Assembly: GCA_945637645.1 (NCBI GenBank)
Contig: CALZDK010000007.1
Location: 1-19,984 of the forward strand
DNA length: 19,984 nt
Direction: 5' to 3'
Source of the DNA: an uncultured Prevotella sp.
GTDB lineage: Bacteria; Bacteroidota; Bacteroidia; Bacteroidales; Bacteroidaceae
Every line of letters starts with the position of its first letter. Within the stretch, counting starts at the first letter, position 1. Made by a program: the position numbers and the translations under genes. The notes beneath the pieces are model-generated. The model worked only from the letters and a program-made list of their open reading frames with translations, did not search any database and had not been told where the DNA came from. Below, piece by piece: positions 7,995 through 16,654 of this stretch.

Positions 7995-8999
7995 ATGGTA
8001 AGTTACAAAGAATTGGGTCTCGTGAACACACGAGAGATGTTCAAAAGAGCCGTAGCTGGTGGATATGCAATCCCAGCATTCAACTTCAACACAATGGAGC
8101 AGATGCAGGCTATCGTACAGGCTGCTGTTGAGACAAAGTCTCCAGTTATCATGCAGGTGTCTAAGGGCGCACGCAACTATGCCAACGCCACTATCCTCCG
8201 CTACATGGCACAGGGTGCTGTAGAGTATGCAAAGGAACTCGGCTGCGAGCATCCAGAGATTGTTCTTCACCTCGACCATGGAGACAGCTTCGAGCTTTGC
8301 AAGGACTGCATCGACATGGGCTTCTCTTCTGTCATGATCGACGGTTCTCACCTCCCATACGAGGAGAACGTTGCTCTCGCAAAGAAGGTTGTTGAATACG
8401 CTCACCAGTACGACGTGACTGTTGAGGCTGAGCTTGGCGTTCTCGCAGGTGTTGAGGACGAGGTTTCTGCCGCTGAGTCACACTATACAAAGCCAGAGGA
8501 AGTTATCGACTTTGCTACACGCACAGGTTGCGACTCTCTCGCTATCTCCATCGGTACTTCTCACGGAGCATACAAGTTCACACCAGAACAGTGCACACGC
8601 GACCCGAAGACAGGTCTGCTCGTTCCTCCTCCATTGGCATTCGACATCCTCGCCGAGATTGAGCAGAAGCTCCCTGGATTCCCAATCGTTCTCCACGGTT
8701 CATCTTCAGTTCCACAGGACGAGGTTGCTACAATCAACAAGTTCGGTGGTAAGTTGCCAGACGCTATCGGTATTCCAGAAGACCAGCTCCGTCAGGCTTC
8801 CAAGTCAGCAGTTTGCAAGATCAACATCGACTCTGACTCACGTCTCGCCATGACAGCCGCCATCCGTCAGCACCTCGCTGAGCATCCTGGTGACTTCGAT
8901 CCACGTCAGTATCTGAAGCCAGCTCGCGAGAACATGAAGAAGATGTACATCCACAAGATTGTGAACGTACTCGGTTCAGACGGCAAGCTCGCTCAGTAA
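7995..8999 (+). CDS. fba: Class II fructose-bisphosphate aldolase
   Basis: A 334-residue cytoplasmic zinc aldolase of glycolysis and gluconeogenesis, cleaving fructose 1,6-bisphosphate to dihydroxyacetone phosphate and glyceraldehyde 3-phosphate. Class II marks are AFNFNTMEQ (28-36), HLDHGDS (92-98) with catalytic D94 and zinc ligand H95, VEAELG (143-148), SIGTSHGAYK (185-194) with zinc ligand H190, and VLHGSSS (232-238) with H234. It is a single-gene unit with its own promoter and a strong terminator. Codon choice (many GCT, GGT, TCT and CTC codons) differs from the neighbours and suits a highly expressed gene. The start follows the family's normal N-terminus. Confidence 0.95.
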   Translation: MVSYKELGLVNTREMFKRAVAGGYAIPAFNFNTMEQMQAIVQAAVETKSPVIMQVSKGARNYANATILRYMAQGAVEYAKELGCEHPEIVLHLDHGDSFELCKDCIDMGFSSVMIDGSHLPYEENVALAKKVVEYAHQYDVTVEAELGVLAGVEDEVSAAESHYTKPEEVIDFATRTGCDSLAISIGTSHGAYKFTPEQCTRDPKTGLLVPPPLAFDILAEIEQKLPGFPIVLHGSSSVPQDEVATINKFGGKLPDAIGIPEDQLRQASKSAVCKINIDSDSRLAMTAAIRQHLAEHPGDFDPRQYLKPARENMKKMYIHKIVNVLGSDGKLAQ

Positions 9000-9025
9000 T
9001 TCAATCTTAGCAAGCTAATAACATC

Positions 9026-9056
9026 AAAAGGGTTGACTTTGGGGTCAACCCTTTTT
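9026..9056 (+). terminator. Intrinsic terminator of the aldolase gene
   Basis: A perfect 12-bp stem, 9026-9037 with 9044-9055 (aaaagggttgac / gtcaaccctttt), six-base loop and T tract, 26 bases after the stop. Its A-rich left flank could make it work on both strands. Confidence 0.9.
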
Positions 9057-9139
9057 CATTTGTCTTCTTGCCGTGCAACAAGTATGGAATTTGAAAGTAA
9101 TCTCCACGTAATTCCAACGGAGTACTTGAACGACACAAT

Positions 9140-9182
9140 AAAATCCACTTGTTACACGTTTTCCAATATGTGGATTTTTTTT
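9140..9182 (+). terminator. Terminator-like hairpin in the lysO leader
   Basis: aaaatccac (9140-9148) pairs with gtggatttt (9170-9178) across a 21-base loop, followed by a run of eight T (9175-9182), only 28 bases before the lysO start. It may be an attenuator in the lysO leader, or a backup terminator if the lysO promoter lies after or inside it. No clear TAnnTTTG box was found in 9057-9210. Confidence 0.55.
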
Positions 9183-9210
9183 AAATTGAAGAACAAAACG
9201 TATAACCCTT

Positions 9211-9483
9211 ATGCTGATAATAGTATCAATCATGCTTTGCGGCATCGGTCTCGGCTACCTGCTTCGTGGCAGAAACACCGCAGCTATCTCCAAAATAATC
9301 ACAGTGCTCATCTGGGCACTTCTCTTCCTCCTTGGAATTGAGGTAGGCACTAATCCAAAGATAATCGGAGGTCTTCAGAACCTTGGCGTGGAGGCACTGG
9401 TGCTCACCATAGGCGGCTCCGTAGGCAGCGTCCTCGCCTCCTGGTGGTTATGGAACCATGTTTCGAAAGGAGGCAAGGCATGA
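9211..9483 (+). CDS. lysO: LysO-type exporter, N-terminal part
   Basis: A 90-residue membrane protein with three hydrophobic segments (about 2-18, 27-46 and 58-80), matching the first part of the LysO (YbjE) family. In Enterobacteria LysO exports lysine and the toxic analogue thialysine from the cytoplasm as a single protein of about 300 residues. Here the family is divided: this ORF supplies the first 90 residues and the next supplies about 200, joined by an ATGA overlap (stop 9481-9483, next start 9480). The two products probably assemble into one transporter. A terminator-like hairpin lies just upstream. Substrate is inferred from the family only. Confidence 0.75.
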   Translation: MLIIVSIMLCGIGLGYLLRGRNTAAISKIITVLIWALLFLLGIEVGTNPKIIGGLQNLGVEALVLTIGGSVGSVLASWWLWNHVSKGGKA

Positions 9484-10082
9484 AAGGCAGCCTTATTATT
9501 GTGGGGTTCTTTGCCCTCGGCATCGTCGCGGGACTGTTGTCCATAGTGCCACAGAGCTTTGTAGAGAGCGACGTAAGCTACTATGCCCTTTGCGCGCTGA
9601 TGTTCTGTGTGGGAATCGGCATAGGCAGCGACTCCGGGATTCTCAGCAGTTTCAGGAAGGTGAATCCACGACTGATGCTACTCCCCTTGATGACCATTTT
9701 TGGCACGCTTGCCGGAACTGCGGCTGCAGCCCTCCTTCTTCCCCACCGCCACTTGTTCGACTGTATGGCAATAGGTTCAGGCTTTGGCTACTACTCACTG
9801 TCGAGCATCTTCATAACCGAATATAGGGGAGCCGAGCTTGGCACCATTGCCCTTCTCGCCAACATCATGCGAGAGATACTCACACTGCTTTGCGCCCCAC
9901 TCTTCGCACGTTGGTTTGGCAAGTTGGCTCCCATCACCATGGGAGGAGCAACAACAATGGACACCACACTGCCTATTATAACCAGGGCATCAGGACAGGA
10001 CTTTGTTGTCGTATCCATCTTCCACGGTTTCTGTGTCGATTTCTCCGTCCCGTTCCTCGTCACGTTTTTCTGTTCATTATAG
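9480..10082 (+). CDS. lysO: LysO-type exporter, C-terminal part (DUF340)
   Basis: A 200-residue, highly hydrophobic inner-membrane protein forming the larger part of a LysO exporter. The family signature is clear: SGFGYYSLSSIFITEYRGAE (96-115), LANIMREILTLLCAPL and GGATTMDTTLPIITRASG near the end of the middle third, then a last hydrophobic segment FSVPFLVTFF. The start at 9480 was chosen over an in-frame ATG at 9444 because it gives the ATGA overlap with the upstream part and a natural first membrane helix (MKGSLIIVGFFALGIVAGLL). Together both parts make about 290 residues, the length of undivided LysO. No other gene follows on this strand. Confidence 0.8.
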   Translation: MKGSLIIVGFFALGIVAGLLSIVPQSFVESDVSYYALCALMFCVGIGIGSDSGILSSFRKVNPRLMLLPLMTIFGTLAGTAAAALLLPHRHLFDCMAIGSGFGYYSLSSIFITEYRGAELGTIALLANIMREILTLLCAPLFARWFGKLAPITMGGATTMDTTLPIITRASGQDFVVVSIFHGFCVDFSVPFLVTFFCSL

Positions 10083-10131
10083 GTGTGTTCTAATAACTCT
10101 CTTTACTTCCCAAAGTGGAGTAAAAGAAATG

Positions 10132-10170
10132 AAAAAAGGTGGTGACACCGATTTTCCGGTAGTCACCACC
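10132..10170 (-). terminator. Intrinsic terminator of the SusC/SusD operon
   Basis: Stem ggtggtgac (10138-10146) with gtcaccacc (10162-10170), extended by accg/cggt with one bulged base. Read on the minus strand it is followed by six T (10132-10137), so it ends transcription coming from susD, about 64 bases after its stop. The rest of the gap 10083-10233 shows nothing else. Confidence 0.8.
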
Positions 10171-10233
10171 CTATTGCAATAAAATTAAGAGAGAGAGTTT
10201 ATTTGGCCTATTATCTTTGTGTGCTGTTTATTT

Positions 10234-11802
10234 CTACCATGCACTGTAAGGAGCAAACTCGGTGGTGTTGGTCTGCAGACCCCACTGCGGGTTATACTCA
10301 ATGATGGCATTGTCTATTGGCAGCGACTGGAAATAAGCGTCGGTGATGGGCTTGCTGTAGGTCTTGGTGCCAATCTTGTGCTCAATCACGCTCTTGCTCC
10401 ATGGCTTGCCTGTGTCGTAGGCATAACGCTTGAGGTCGAGCATACGCTGGAACGACACGAGAGGAAGCTCGCGGCGGCGCTCGGTCAGAATCTCGTTGAG
10501 GAGCTGGTCGGCTGACATTGAGCTACCGTTCTTCAAGTCAGTGCTAACACCATCGCCGTAGTTGTAGCGATATTTGCGCAGGAGGTTAAGACTCTGCAAG
10601 GCAGCTGAAGTGTTGCCTGTGCGTGCCTCTGCCTCAGCCTTCTCGAGCAGCAACTGGGGATAGGTAAGTCCTTCGGTGGTCTGCATGTTGTAGGAGCGGT
10701 AGTCGTTGATCTGCAGACCATCGTCAACAGTGATGTCGCCGTAGGTGGTGTGATAGCCTTCAACAACGAAGAAGAACTTCTTGCAGCGGAGGTCGTGGTC
10801 GAAGTCGAAGATAGACTTCCAGTCTTCTGAAGGCACATACTTAGTGGTGGTAGTTCCGCTTGGTACTGAGCGGTAGAGCAGAATCTCACGGTGAGTAGTC
10901 TGCTCGAAGTCAGTGTCAGGACCGCGCAGTGTCATATAAGGCTCAGGTGAACAACCCTCTGGCGGGTTGATTTCGGTGAGTGCCTCGTAGTAGAAGTCGT
11001 TGTAGTTGTAGATGAGTTTGTCAGCGCTGCCACTGTTGGCAATGGCAAGTTCCCATGCCTTCTGTGTGTCGGCGAGCATGTTCTGCCAGTCGCGTGTGTA
11101 CATATAGTATTCTGCACGCAGTGCGTAGGCGCAGGCTCTGTCGGCACGGCTATGGTTTGCCACGGTGTTTGGACAGTTCTCACAAGCATAGTCGAGGTCT
11201 GCCTTCACAAGCTCGAAAATCTCGGCTGTTGTGTTGAGGTCTCCATTGCCTACGGTTGGGTCGCCCGAGAGTCGGTATGGAATCACCTTAGTGTCGTTGG
11301 CACCTCCAGCCTGGTACATAGGACCGTAGCATAGGGCCATGTTCATCATCTGCCAAGCGCGTCCGAGTCGTGCCTGTGCGATAACTCCTTTTGCGTAAGC
11401 CGACTCGCTGTCGATGGCTGTCACTCCGTCGATTACGTTGTTGAAGTAACCGAGAGCCTTGTAACTGTAGGTCCAGGTGAATGGTGTGTTGATCGGATCC
11501 AGCACTGGCGAGTAGAAAATGTAGGCAGCCAGGTTCTCAAGGTTTGGGAAGGTGGCAGTGTATTGGTACTTTGCCAGGTTCTCCGTGATGGTGAGGTTGT
11601 CAGCCATGGCAGCGTAGAAGCAGCTGCGGTTGTTGTCCATCATGAAGTAAGGGTCAACGGTGAGACTGTTGTTGAGAATGTTCTCAAACTGAGACACCTC
11701 TGTGGGAATCATCTTTCCCACGGGCTTCACGTCGAGGAAGTTGTCGCAGGACGCGAGCGTTGCGGCGAGAGTTGCCGCGAAGATATATTTTAATTTCTTC
11801 AT
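10234..11802 (-). CDS. SusD/RagB-family outer-membrane lipoprotein
   Basis: A 522-residue surface lipoprotein that forms the lid of a SusC-type transporter and binds the ligand. The N-terminus MKKLKYIFAATLAATLASC ends in a lipobox with C19, followed by DNFLDVKPVGK, the usual SusD beginning. Helical TPR-like segments run through the middle (for instance YKALGYFNNVIDGV, about 113-126, and IAQARLGRAWQMMNM). The C-terminal part has the family pattern in which LLNEILTERRRELPLVSFQRMLDLKRY (written here only as landmarks ERRRELP and RMLDLKR) precedes the last loops. It starts 18 bases after the SusC stop and shares its transcript. Ligand is unknown; no glycosidase lies in the unit. Confidence 0.92.
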   Translation of the reverse strand: MKKLKYIFAATLAATLASCDNFLDVKPVGKMIPTEVSQFENILNNSLTVDPYFMMDNNRSCFYAAMADNLTITENLAKYQYTATFPNLENLAAYIFYSPVLDPINTPFTWTYSYKALGYFNNVIDGVTAIDSESAYAKGVIAQARLGRAWQMMNMALCYGPMYQAGGANDTKVIPYRLSGDPTVGNGDLNTTAEIFELVKADLDYACENCPNTVANHSRADRACAYALRAEYYMYTRDWQNMLADTQKAWELAIANSGSADKLIYNYNDFYYEALTEINPPEGCSPEPYMTLRGPDTDFEQTTHREILLYRSVPSGTTTTKYVPSEDWKSIFDFDHDLRCKKFFFVVEGYHTTYGDITVDDGLQINDYRSYNMQTTEGLTYPQLLLEKAEAEARTGNTSAALQSLNLLRKYRYNYGDGVSTDLKNGSSMSADQLLNEILTERRRELPLVSFQRMLDLKRYAYDTGKPWSKSVIEHKIGTKTYSKPITDAYFQSLPIDNAIIEYNPQWGLQTNTTEFAPYSAW

Positions 11803-11820
11803 AGTGTTCTATTGTAAGGG

Positions 11821-14800
11821 TTAGAAACTGAATGTAAGACCGATGTAGAACTCCGGATTCATTGGCAGTGAGGCATATCCTGCGTTTGATGAGTCGTTCA
11901 TTCCTCCGCTGTAATTCAGTTCGAAGGTCTCAGGATCAATATCGCAGTCGCTTGCCGTGATGCGGAAGAGGTTGCGTGCCTGGAGATATACCTTTGCGTC
12001 GCTCATGCCGATGAGTTTGGTGAGCGAGTTGTCGAAGTTGTAGGTGAGGGTCAGGTCACGCAGCTTGGCATAGCTTGCGTTGCCTATGTTGATGTCGCAG
12101 AACGGGAAGTAGAACATGTCCATGTTCCACGACTTAAGCACCGGATAGATTTTCGTTGCCTCGTCGCCTGCCTTCTGCCAACGTTCTGCTACGTGGCGGC
12201 TGTTGATGTTGGAGCCTTGGAACACGTCCTTACGATACTTATGGCCAAGTTTGGCAATGAACATGAACGAGAGGTTCCAGTTCTTGTAAGAGAAGTTGTT
12301 TGTCAGTGCCATGTCGGTCTTTGGCACTGCGGTGCCGAGATAGACGATGTCGTCAACAGTACAAGCAGAGGCGAGTTTCTTTTCGCCGTCGGCTCCGAAG
12401 ATCAAGGTCTGTCCCTTGTCGTCGAGTCCTGCGAAGTTGTAGCCGAAGAGTCCGTACATAGGATAGCCTGCGGCATGAATTGGTGTCACCCAAGCCCAAG
12501 ATGTCGGGTATTTGCGGTTAACATTGTATTCGAGCACCTCGTTCTTGTTTAACGAGAGGTTGTAAGTAACGTCCCAACGGAAGTCACGCGACTTTACGGG
12601 AGTGCCGTTGATGGCGAACTCGAATCCCTGGTTGCGTATAGAACCAACGTTCTTTCTGATTGACGAAACGCCGAGAGTCGGGTCAACGGCATCAGAGGCG
12701 AGCAGGTCGGTGCTCTTCTTGTGATAGTAGTCGAAGCTGAAGCCCAAGCGGTTGTTGAGCACGTTGATGTCGATACCGATGTTCTTGGTCGTGGTCTTCT
12801 CCCAGCGCAGTGAGTTGTTGGGGAAGGAAGAAATGCCGTTTGACACGCCACCTGTCGTCGGGTTGTATGAACCGGCACTGAGAATAAGGTAAGGACCGTC
12901 GGTGAGCGAGATGTTACCGTTCACGCCGTAGGATGCACGCACATTCAATCGGTCGATCCATTCAACGTTGAAGAATTTCTCGTTGTTCACCTTCCATGTT
13001 CCACCCACAGACCACATTGGCTTGTGGCGATATTTCGGGTCGGTGCCGAAGAAGTTGGTAAGGTCCTCACGAATACTTCCGCTGATGATGTAGCGGTCGT
13101 CGAACTCGTATGATCCATTGAAATACCACGACACGAAACGGTTGTCGCTGATGCCGTAGCTACCATATTTGAGATACCATGCAAGGTCGTTGCCGTTGAG
13201 CATGTCTTGGTTGTAAACACCTGACACGAAGTCCTTGATGTTGACTGGCGTGAACGAGCCTGCTGTGGAGTTGTAGCCGAGACGAGTGGCGTAGGTGTTG
13301 TTGTCGTAGGTTATGCGGCGCACCTCGTTACCTGCAAGTGCCGTTACGCGGTGCTTGCCGAACGTGCGGTTGAAGTTCACCTGTGTGCGCACTGTCCAGT
13401 TCTCGTTGGTGTAGCGGGTCTCGTCAATCATGTCGCCGTCGGGAACATAGTGGTTTGAGATGTTGCTCATCGAGGTACCGTTGTTGAAGGCAAGGCGCAT
13501 GCGGTAGCTGTTGGCTGTCGATATGCTCTTGCTCGTAGAGTTGCCTCGAGTCCAGTTGCCTCCCACCTCTGCGGTAAGTCCGTCGATGATTTTGAAGCGC
13601 AGGAAGCCGTTGAAGCGTGCCGCGAAACTGGTGGTCTTGTTGTAGTCCTCGTAGGCATCGGTCACGGGATTGTAGTCGGTGTCCTTAAGTCCGCTGACCG
13701 AACTGTAGAGGTCGGCTGTTGCGGCACTGACAGTACGTATGTTCAGGAGGTTACCGTTGTCGTCAGCCAGTCGGGAGTAGGGTTTCAGATAGCTGGAATA
13801 GTCGGTGAACGTCTGGAAAGAGGTTCTTGGAGAATTAGAACGTGAGTAGTTGACGTTGGCCGCCACGCCTACGGTCAGGAACTTATATGGATTCCATTCG
13901 TTCTTAAGGTCAACGAGCAGTCGGTCGTTGTCGGTGTTTATGTAAGACGCACGGTTCTTTGTGTAGTTTACCGCAAGGTTGTATTTGTTCACCTTGTTGC
14001 CGCCGCTGATGCCGATGTTGTGGGTCTGTGTGAATGCAGTGCGTAACATGTATTTCTCCATGTCGCGCAGCACGTTGTTGCCACGTAGCTTGTCGATGGC
14101 GGAAGTAAATTCCGATTCGCTAATCTTTCCTGCCTTGCGCTGTGTCAGCAGGTAGTCAACGTCGCTCTGGTTAGCGGTTCTGTAGGCGATGTTGTAAGAT
14201 GAGCTATTGGGATTGAGATCGTAGAGCGCAAGTTCCGCGTCGATGTAGTCGGATGTTGACGCCATGTGCAGGTCGTCGAGGTTTGGCTTTGACTCAAACT
14301 TAAAGCTTCCTCGGTAGCTGAGCTTTGTCTTTCCTTCGGCACCGTTCTTCGTGGTGACGATGATGACACCATTGGCAGAACGAGAACCGTAGATTGAGGC
14401 TGCCACTCCGTCTTTCAGCACAGTGATGTTCTCAATGTTGTCAGGATTGAGCTCGCTGAGCTGGCACTCTGTAGGATAGCCATCGACAACGATGAGCGGC
14501 TGTGTGGCGGCGTTCAGTGTAGCGATACCACGGATGGAAAGGTTTCCGTCCTTGTCGAGAACCACACCCGCTATCTGGCCTTCGAGTTTCTGCGTGAGGT
14601 CGGCGTTGAGCTTTCCGTCAATCTGCTTGCTTGTCATGGTGCCGAACGATCCCGTGGCACGTTCCTTCGATATGGTCTGATAACCAGTCACAATCACGTC
14701 GTCCATGAGGTTGGCGTCGGGTTCGAGTGTAATCACCTTCGATGTCTGCAGGCGACGCATAGGCAAGGTCTGGGTCTTCATGCCGAGATAGGAAATGCTG

Positions 14801-15285
14801 ACGTTCTTTCCTCGCTGTGCAGGAGCCACACGTAGGGCGAATCGACCGTCGCTGTCTGTAACAGTGCCTACGTTGGTGCCGGGAATGGTGACGGAAACAC
14901 CCACGAGAGCCTCGCCGTTTTCGTCAACCACGCGTCCTGTGAGCATGTTGCCCGTCTGACGTTTCTTAATGGTCACTATGTTTCCTTCAATGGAGTAGCT
15001 GCAGTTGAGCTTGTCCATCACTTCGTCGAGCACCTCGCGTACCGGCTTGTCCTGTGCGTTGAGCGACACCTTTGGCAGCGACTCGGCAAGGTCGGTGCTG
15101 CAGATGAAGTCAAGGCCGGTCTGCTTTTTCAGCTCGGCGAAAAAGTTCTTCACTGTGGCTGACGTCATTTTGATCGTCACATTGGGGCTGCGTTGTGCCG
15201 TAGCCTCAATAGTCCATGGAGCTATGGCGCACAATGCGAAAAGCAGTGAACATAGCGTCCTTTTGGAAGTTAAGAAATGCTTCAT
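11821..15285 (-). CDS. SusC/RagA TonB-dependent transporter with STN domain
   Basis: A 1154-residue outer-membrane transporter driven by TonB. After a signal peptide ending near ATAQ (31) come an STN signalling domain (about 35-108, NVTIKMTSATVKNFFAEL through NIVTIKKRQ), a carboxypeptidase-regulatory-like beta-sandwich (about 114-190, LTGRVVDENGEALVGVSV), a TonB-box region MDDVIVTGYQ (194-203), the plug (about 205-318, with LSIRG, PLIVVDGYPT, ITVLKDGVAASIYGSRSANGVIIVTT) and the 22-strand-type barrel, ending in the aromatic FYIGLTFSF. The STN domain is the part that talks to a FecR anti-sigma factor, which lies immediately upstream (35-base gap), so import and gene control are linked. The susD partner follows after 18 bases. 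The ligand cannot be read from the sequence. Confidence 0.95.
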   Translation of the reverse strand: MKHFLTSKRTLCSLLFALCAIAPWTIEATAQRSPNVTIKMTSATVKNFFAELKKQTGLDFICSTDLAESLPKVSLNAQDKPVREVLDEVMDKLNCSYSIEGNIVTIKKRQTGNMLTGRVVDENGEALVGVSVTIPGTNVGTVTDSDGRFALRVAPAQRGKNVSISYLGMKTQTLPMRRLQTSKVITLEPDANLMDDVIVTGYQTISKERATGSFGTMTSKQIDGKLNADLTQKLEGQIAGVVLDKDGNLSIRGIATLNAATQPLIVVDGYPTECQLSELNPDNIENITVLKDGVAASIYGSRSANGVIIVTTKNGAEGKTKLSYRGSFKFESKPNLDDLHMASTSDYIDAELALYDLNPNSSSYNIAYRTANQSDVDYLLTQRKAGKISESEFTSAIDKLRGNNVLRDMEKYMLRTAFTQTHNIGISGGNKVNKYNLAVNYTKNRASYINTDNDRLLVDLKNEWNPYKFLTVGVAANVNYSRSNSPRTSFQTFTDYSSYLKPYSRLADDNGNLLNIRTVSAATADLYSSVSGLKDTDYNPVTDAYEDYNKTTSFAARFNGFLRFKIIDGLTAEVGGNWTRGNSTSKSISTANSYRMRLAFNNGTSMSNISNHYVPDGDMIDETRYTNENWTVRTQVNFNRTFGKHRVTALAGNEVRRITYDNNTYATRLGYNSTAGSFTPVNIKDFVSGVYNQDMLNGNDLAWYLKYGSYGISDNRFVSWYFNGSYEFDDRYIISGSIREDLTNFFGTDPKYRHKPMWSVGGTWKVNNEKFFNVEWIDRLNVRASYGVNGNISLTDGPYLILSAGSYNPTTGGVSNGISSFPNNSLRWEKTTTKNIGIDINVLNNRLGFSFDYYHKKSTDLLASDAVDPTLGVSSIRKNVGSIRNQGFEFAINGTPVKSRDFRWDVTYNLSLNKNEVLEYNVNRKYPTSWAWVTPIHAAGYPMYGLFGYNFAGLDDKGQTLIFGADGEKKLASACTVDDIVYLGTAVPKTDMALTNNFSYKNWNLSFMFIAKLGHKYRKDVFQGSNINSRHVAERWQKAGDEATKIYPVLKSWNMDMFYFPFCDINIGNASYAKLRDLTLTYNFDNSLTKLIGMSDAKVYLQARNLFRITASDCDIDPETFELNYSGGMNDSSNAGYASLPMNPEFYIGLTFSF

Positions 15286-15320
15286 ATTCTCTCTTTTTTT
15301 GTAAATAAATTATCTTGTCG

Positions 15321-16493
15321 TTATTCCTTTCCCTTTATTGTCATCACTCCGTCGCGAAGGGTGATGTCCACTCCTGTCACTTCCTTTATGGCGTGGATGG
15401 TGGGAAGTATGTCGTCATACTTGTTAATGTCGCCCGTGAAGCGCATCGTCTTTATGTCGTCCGACTCAAACACCACGCCTATGTTGTACCACCGCGAGAA
15501 TACATCGGTAAGTTCCTCAAGCGAGCAGCCGTCGAAGAAAAACTGTCCTGTGTTCCACGCCACGTATGGCTCCACATCCACCTTCGACACCGTGACGCGG
15601 TGATTGCCTGTAAACTCGGCTTTCTCGCCGGGGCGAAGTATTGTCTCCCTGCCATTGCTTGGCACCACGCCCACCTTTCCTTTCACGAGCACCACGCTGG
15701 CGCAGCCCTGTCGCGGTTTGGTGTTTACACAAAACTCTGTGCCGTAGTCGCGTATGTCGCCATAGGGCGTGGAGACAACAAACGTATGGGTGTTGTCCTT
15801 TGCCACAAAAAAGTATGCCTCGCCTTCGAGAAACACACGGCGTTCCTTGCCGTTGAAGTGCATCGGGTAGGTAAGGCTTGAGTTGTAGTTAAGATGTACG
15901 TGGGTGCCGTCGTCGAGCACCATCCAGAACTCCTTGTCGTGGTGGGTTACGAGTGTTGCCTCTGGTGTGTCTGTATCCTGCACTTCCTCAGCCGCGTCCC
16001 TGTTGTTCATCATTATTTCGGCGGCGGCAGTGGCAGAACTGACGTTTGATGCCTTGGCACCCTTGATGAGGAGCGTAGCCTCGTTGATACCCGATTTCTC
16101 CAGTTTCTCCATCGCTACGATTGCCTTCTCGTCTATCTGCGGAGTGGCGGATTTTCTGTTGTCCATAGCCAAGTGCCACAGCACGATGCCTACAACGGCA
16201 ACGGCAGCCACGCTTGCTATTCGTTTCAGCCAAACAGTTGCCGTATGGGCAACGGCTGATGCGGGTCGCGACTCGTGTATGTCGAAAAACCGTTTCTTGG
16301 CTTTCCTCTTGTCTATGGCGGCAAACTGCCTGTAGCGCGTGAGGAAAGCCTCGTTGTCAAACATTCCTTCTACCTTCGACTTCAGTTCGGGATCTTCGCC
16401 GAGCAGGTTTTCGAGCAACCTGTCCTCTTCCGGAGTGGAAGCTCCGAGGATGCGTTTTGCAACAAGTTCGTTTATGTTACTTTTGTCGTTCAT
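15321..16493 (-). CDS. FecR-family anti-sigma factor (DUF4974)
   Basis: A 390-residue inner-membrane regulator. The first 90 residues are cytoplasmic and should hold the ECF sigma factor; one membrane helix lies at about 91-110 (RIASVAAVAVVGIVLWHLAM). The periplasmic part has a FecR domain (about 185-300, with VLDDGTHVHLNYNSSLTYP and DYGTEFCV) and a C-terminal STN-like DUF4974 domain (about 316-388, FFFDGCSLEELTDVFSRWY). It relays the state of the transporter to the sigma factor. A segment of about 60 residues between helix and FecR domain is low in recognisable structure. A purine-rich AAAAGGAC lies at 16500-16507 as ribosome site. It begins the fecR-susC-susD unit. Confidence 0.93.
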   Translation of the reverse strand: MNDKSNINELVAKRILGASTPEEDRLLENLLGEDPELKSKVEGMFDNEAFLTRYRQFAAIDKRKAKKRFFDIHESRPASAVAHTATVWLKRIASVAAVAVVGIVLWHLAMDNRKSATPQIDEKAIVAMEKLEKSGINEATLLIKGAKASNVSSATAAAEIMMNNRDAAEEVQDTDTPEATLVTHHDKEFWMVLDDGTHVHLNYNSSLTYPMHFNGKERRVFLEGEAYFFVAKDNTHTFVVSTPYGDIRDYGTEFCVNTKPRQGCASVVLVKGKVGVVPSNGRETILRPGEKAEFTGNHRVTVSKVDVEPYVAWNTGQFFFDGCSLEELTDVFSRWYNIGVVFESDDIKTMRFTGDINKYDDILPTIHAIKEVTGVDITLRDGVMTIKGKE

Positions 16494-16596
16494 ATTTTTG
16501 TCCTTTTAACCTTAATACACCTCAAAAGGCAAAAAAGGTGACAAGAATTTAGAAAAAAGCCACAAAAACCTACAAAAATGTTATTTTGAAACAGAA

Positions 16597-16630
16597 CAAG
16601 GGTGCTAAGGTTCATTCCCTAACACCCTTG
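16597..16630 (-). terminator. Hairpin between tlpA-like gene and fecR
   Basis: caagggtg (16597-16604) pairs with cacccttg (16623-16630), and further inner pairs continue with two mismatches. It lies 25 bases after the stop of the minus-strand TlpA-like gene. On that strand a loose T-rich stretch (gttctgttt) follows, so termination may be partial. The rest of 16494-16654 is A/T-rich leader of fecR. Confidence 0.5.
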
Positions 16631-16654
16631 GCTTGGCTATAATATGCTGGCGGC

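Noticed and set aside
9057..9210. Lysine riboswitch before lysO
   Set aside because: The space between the two hairpins is too short and the conserved L-box blocks were not seen; only a terminator-like hairpin can be supported.
9444..9479. Upstream in-frame ATG for the second LysO part
   Set aside because: The 12 extra residues are charged and precede a natural first helix; the ATGA overlap at 9480 is the better start.
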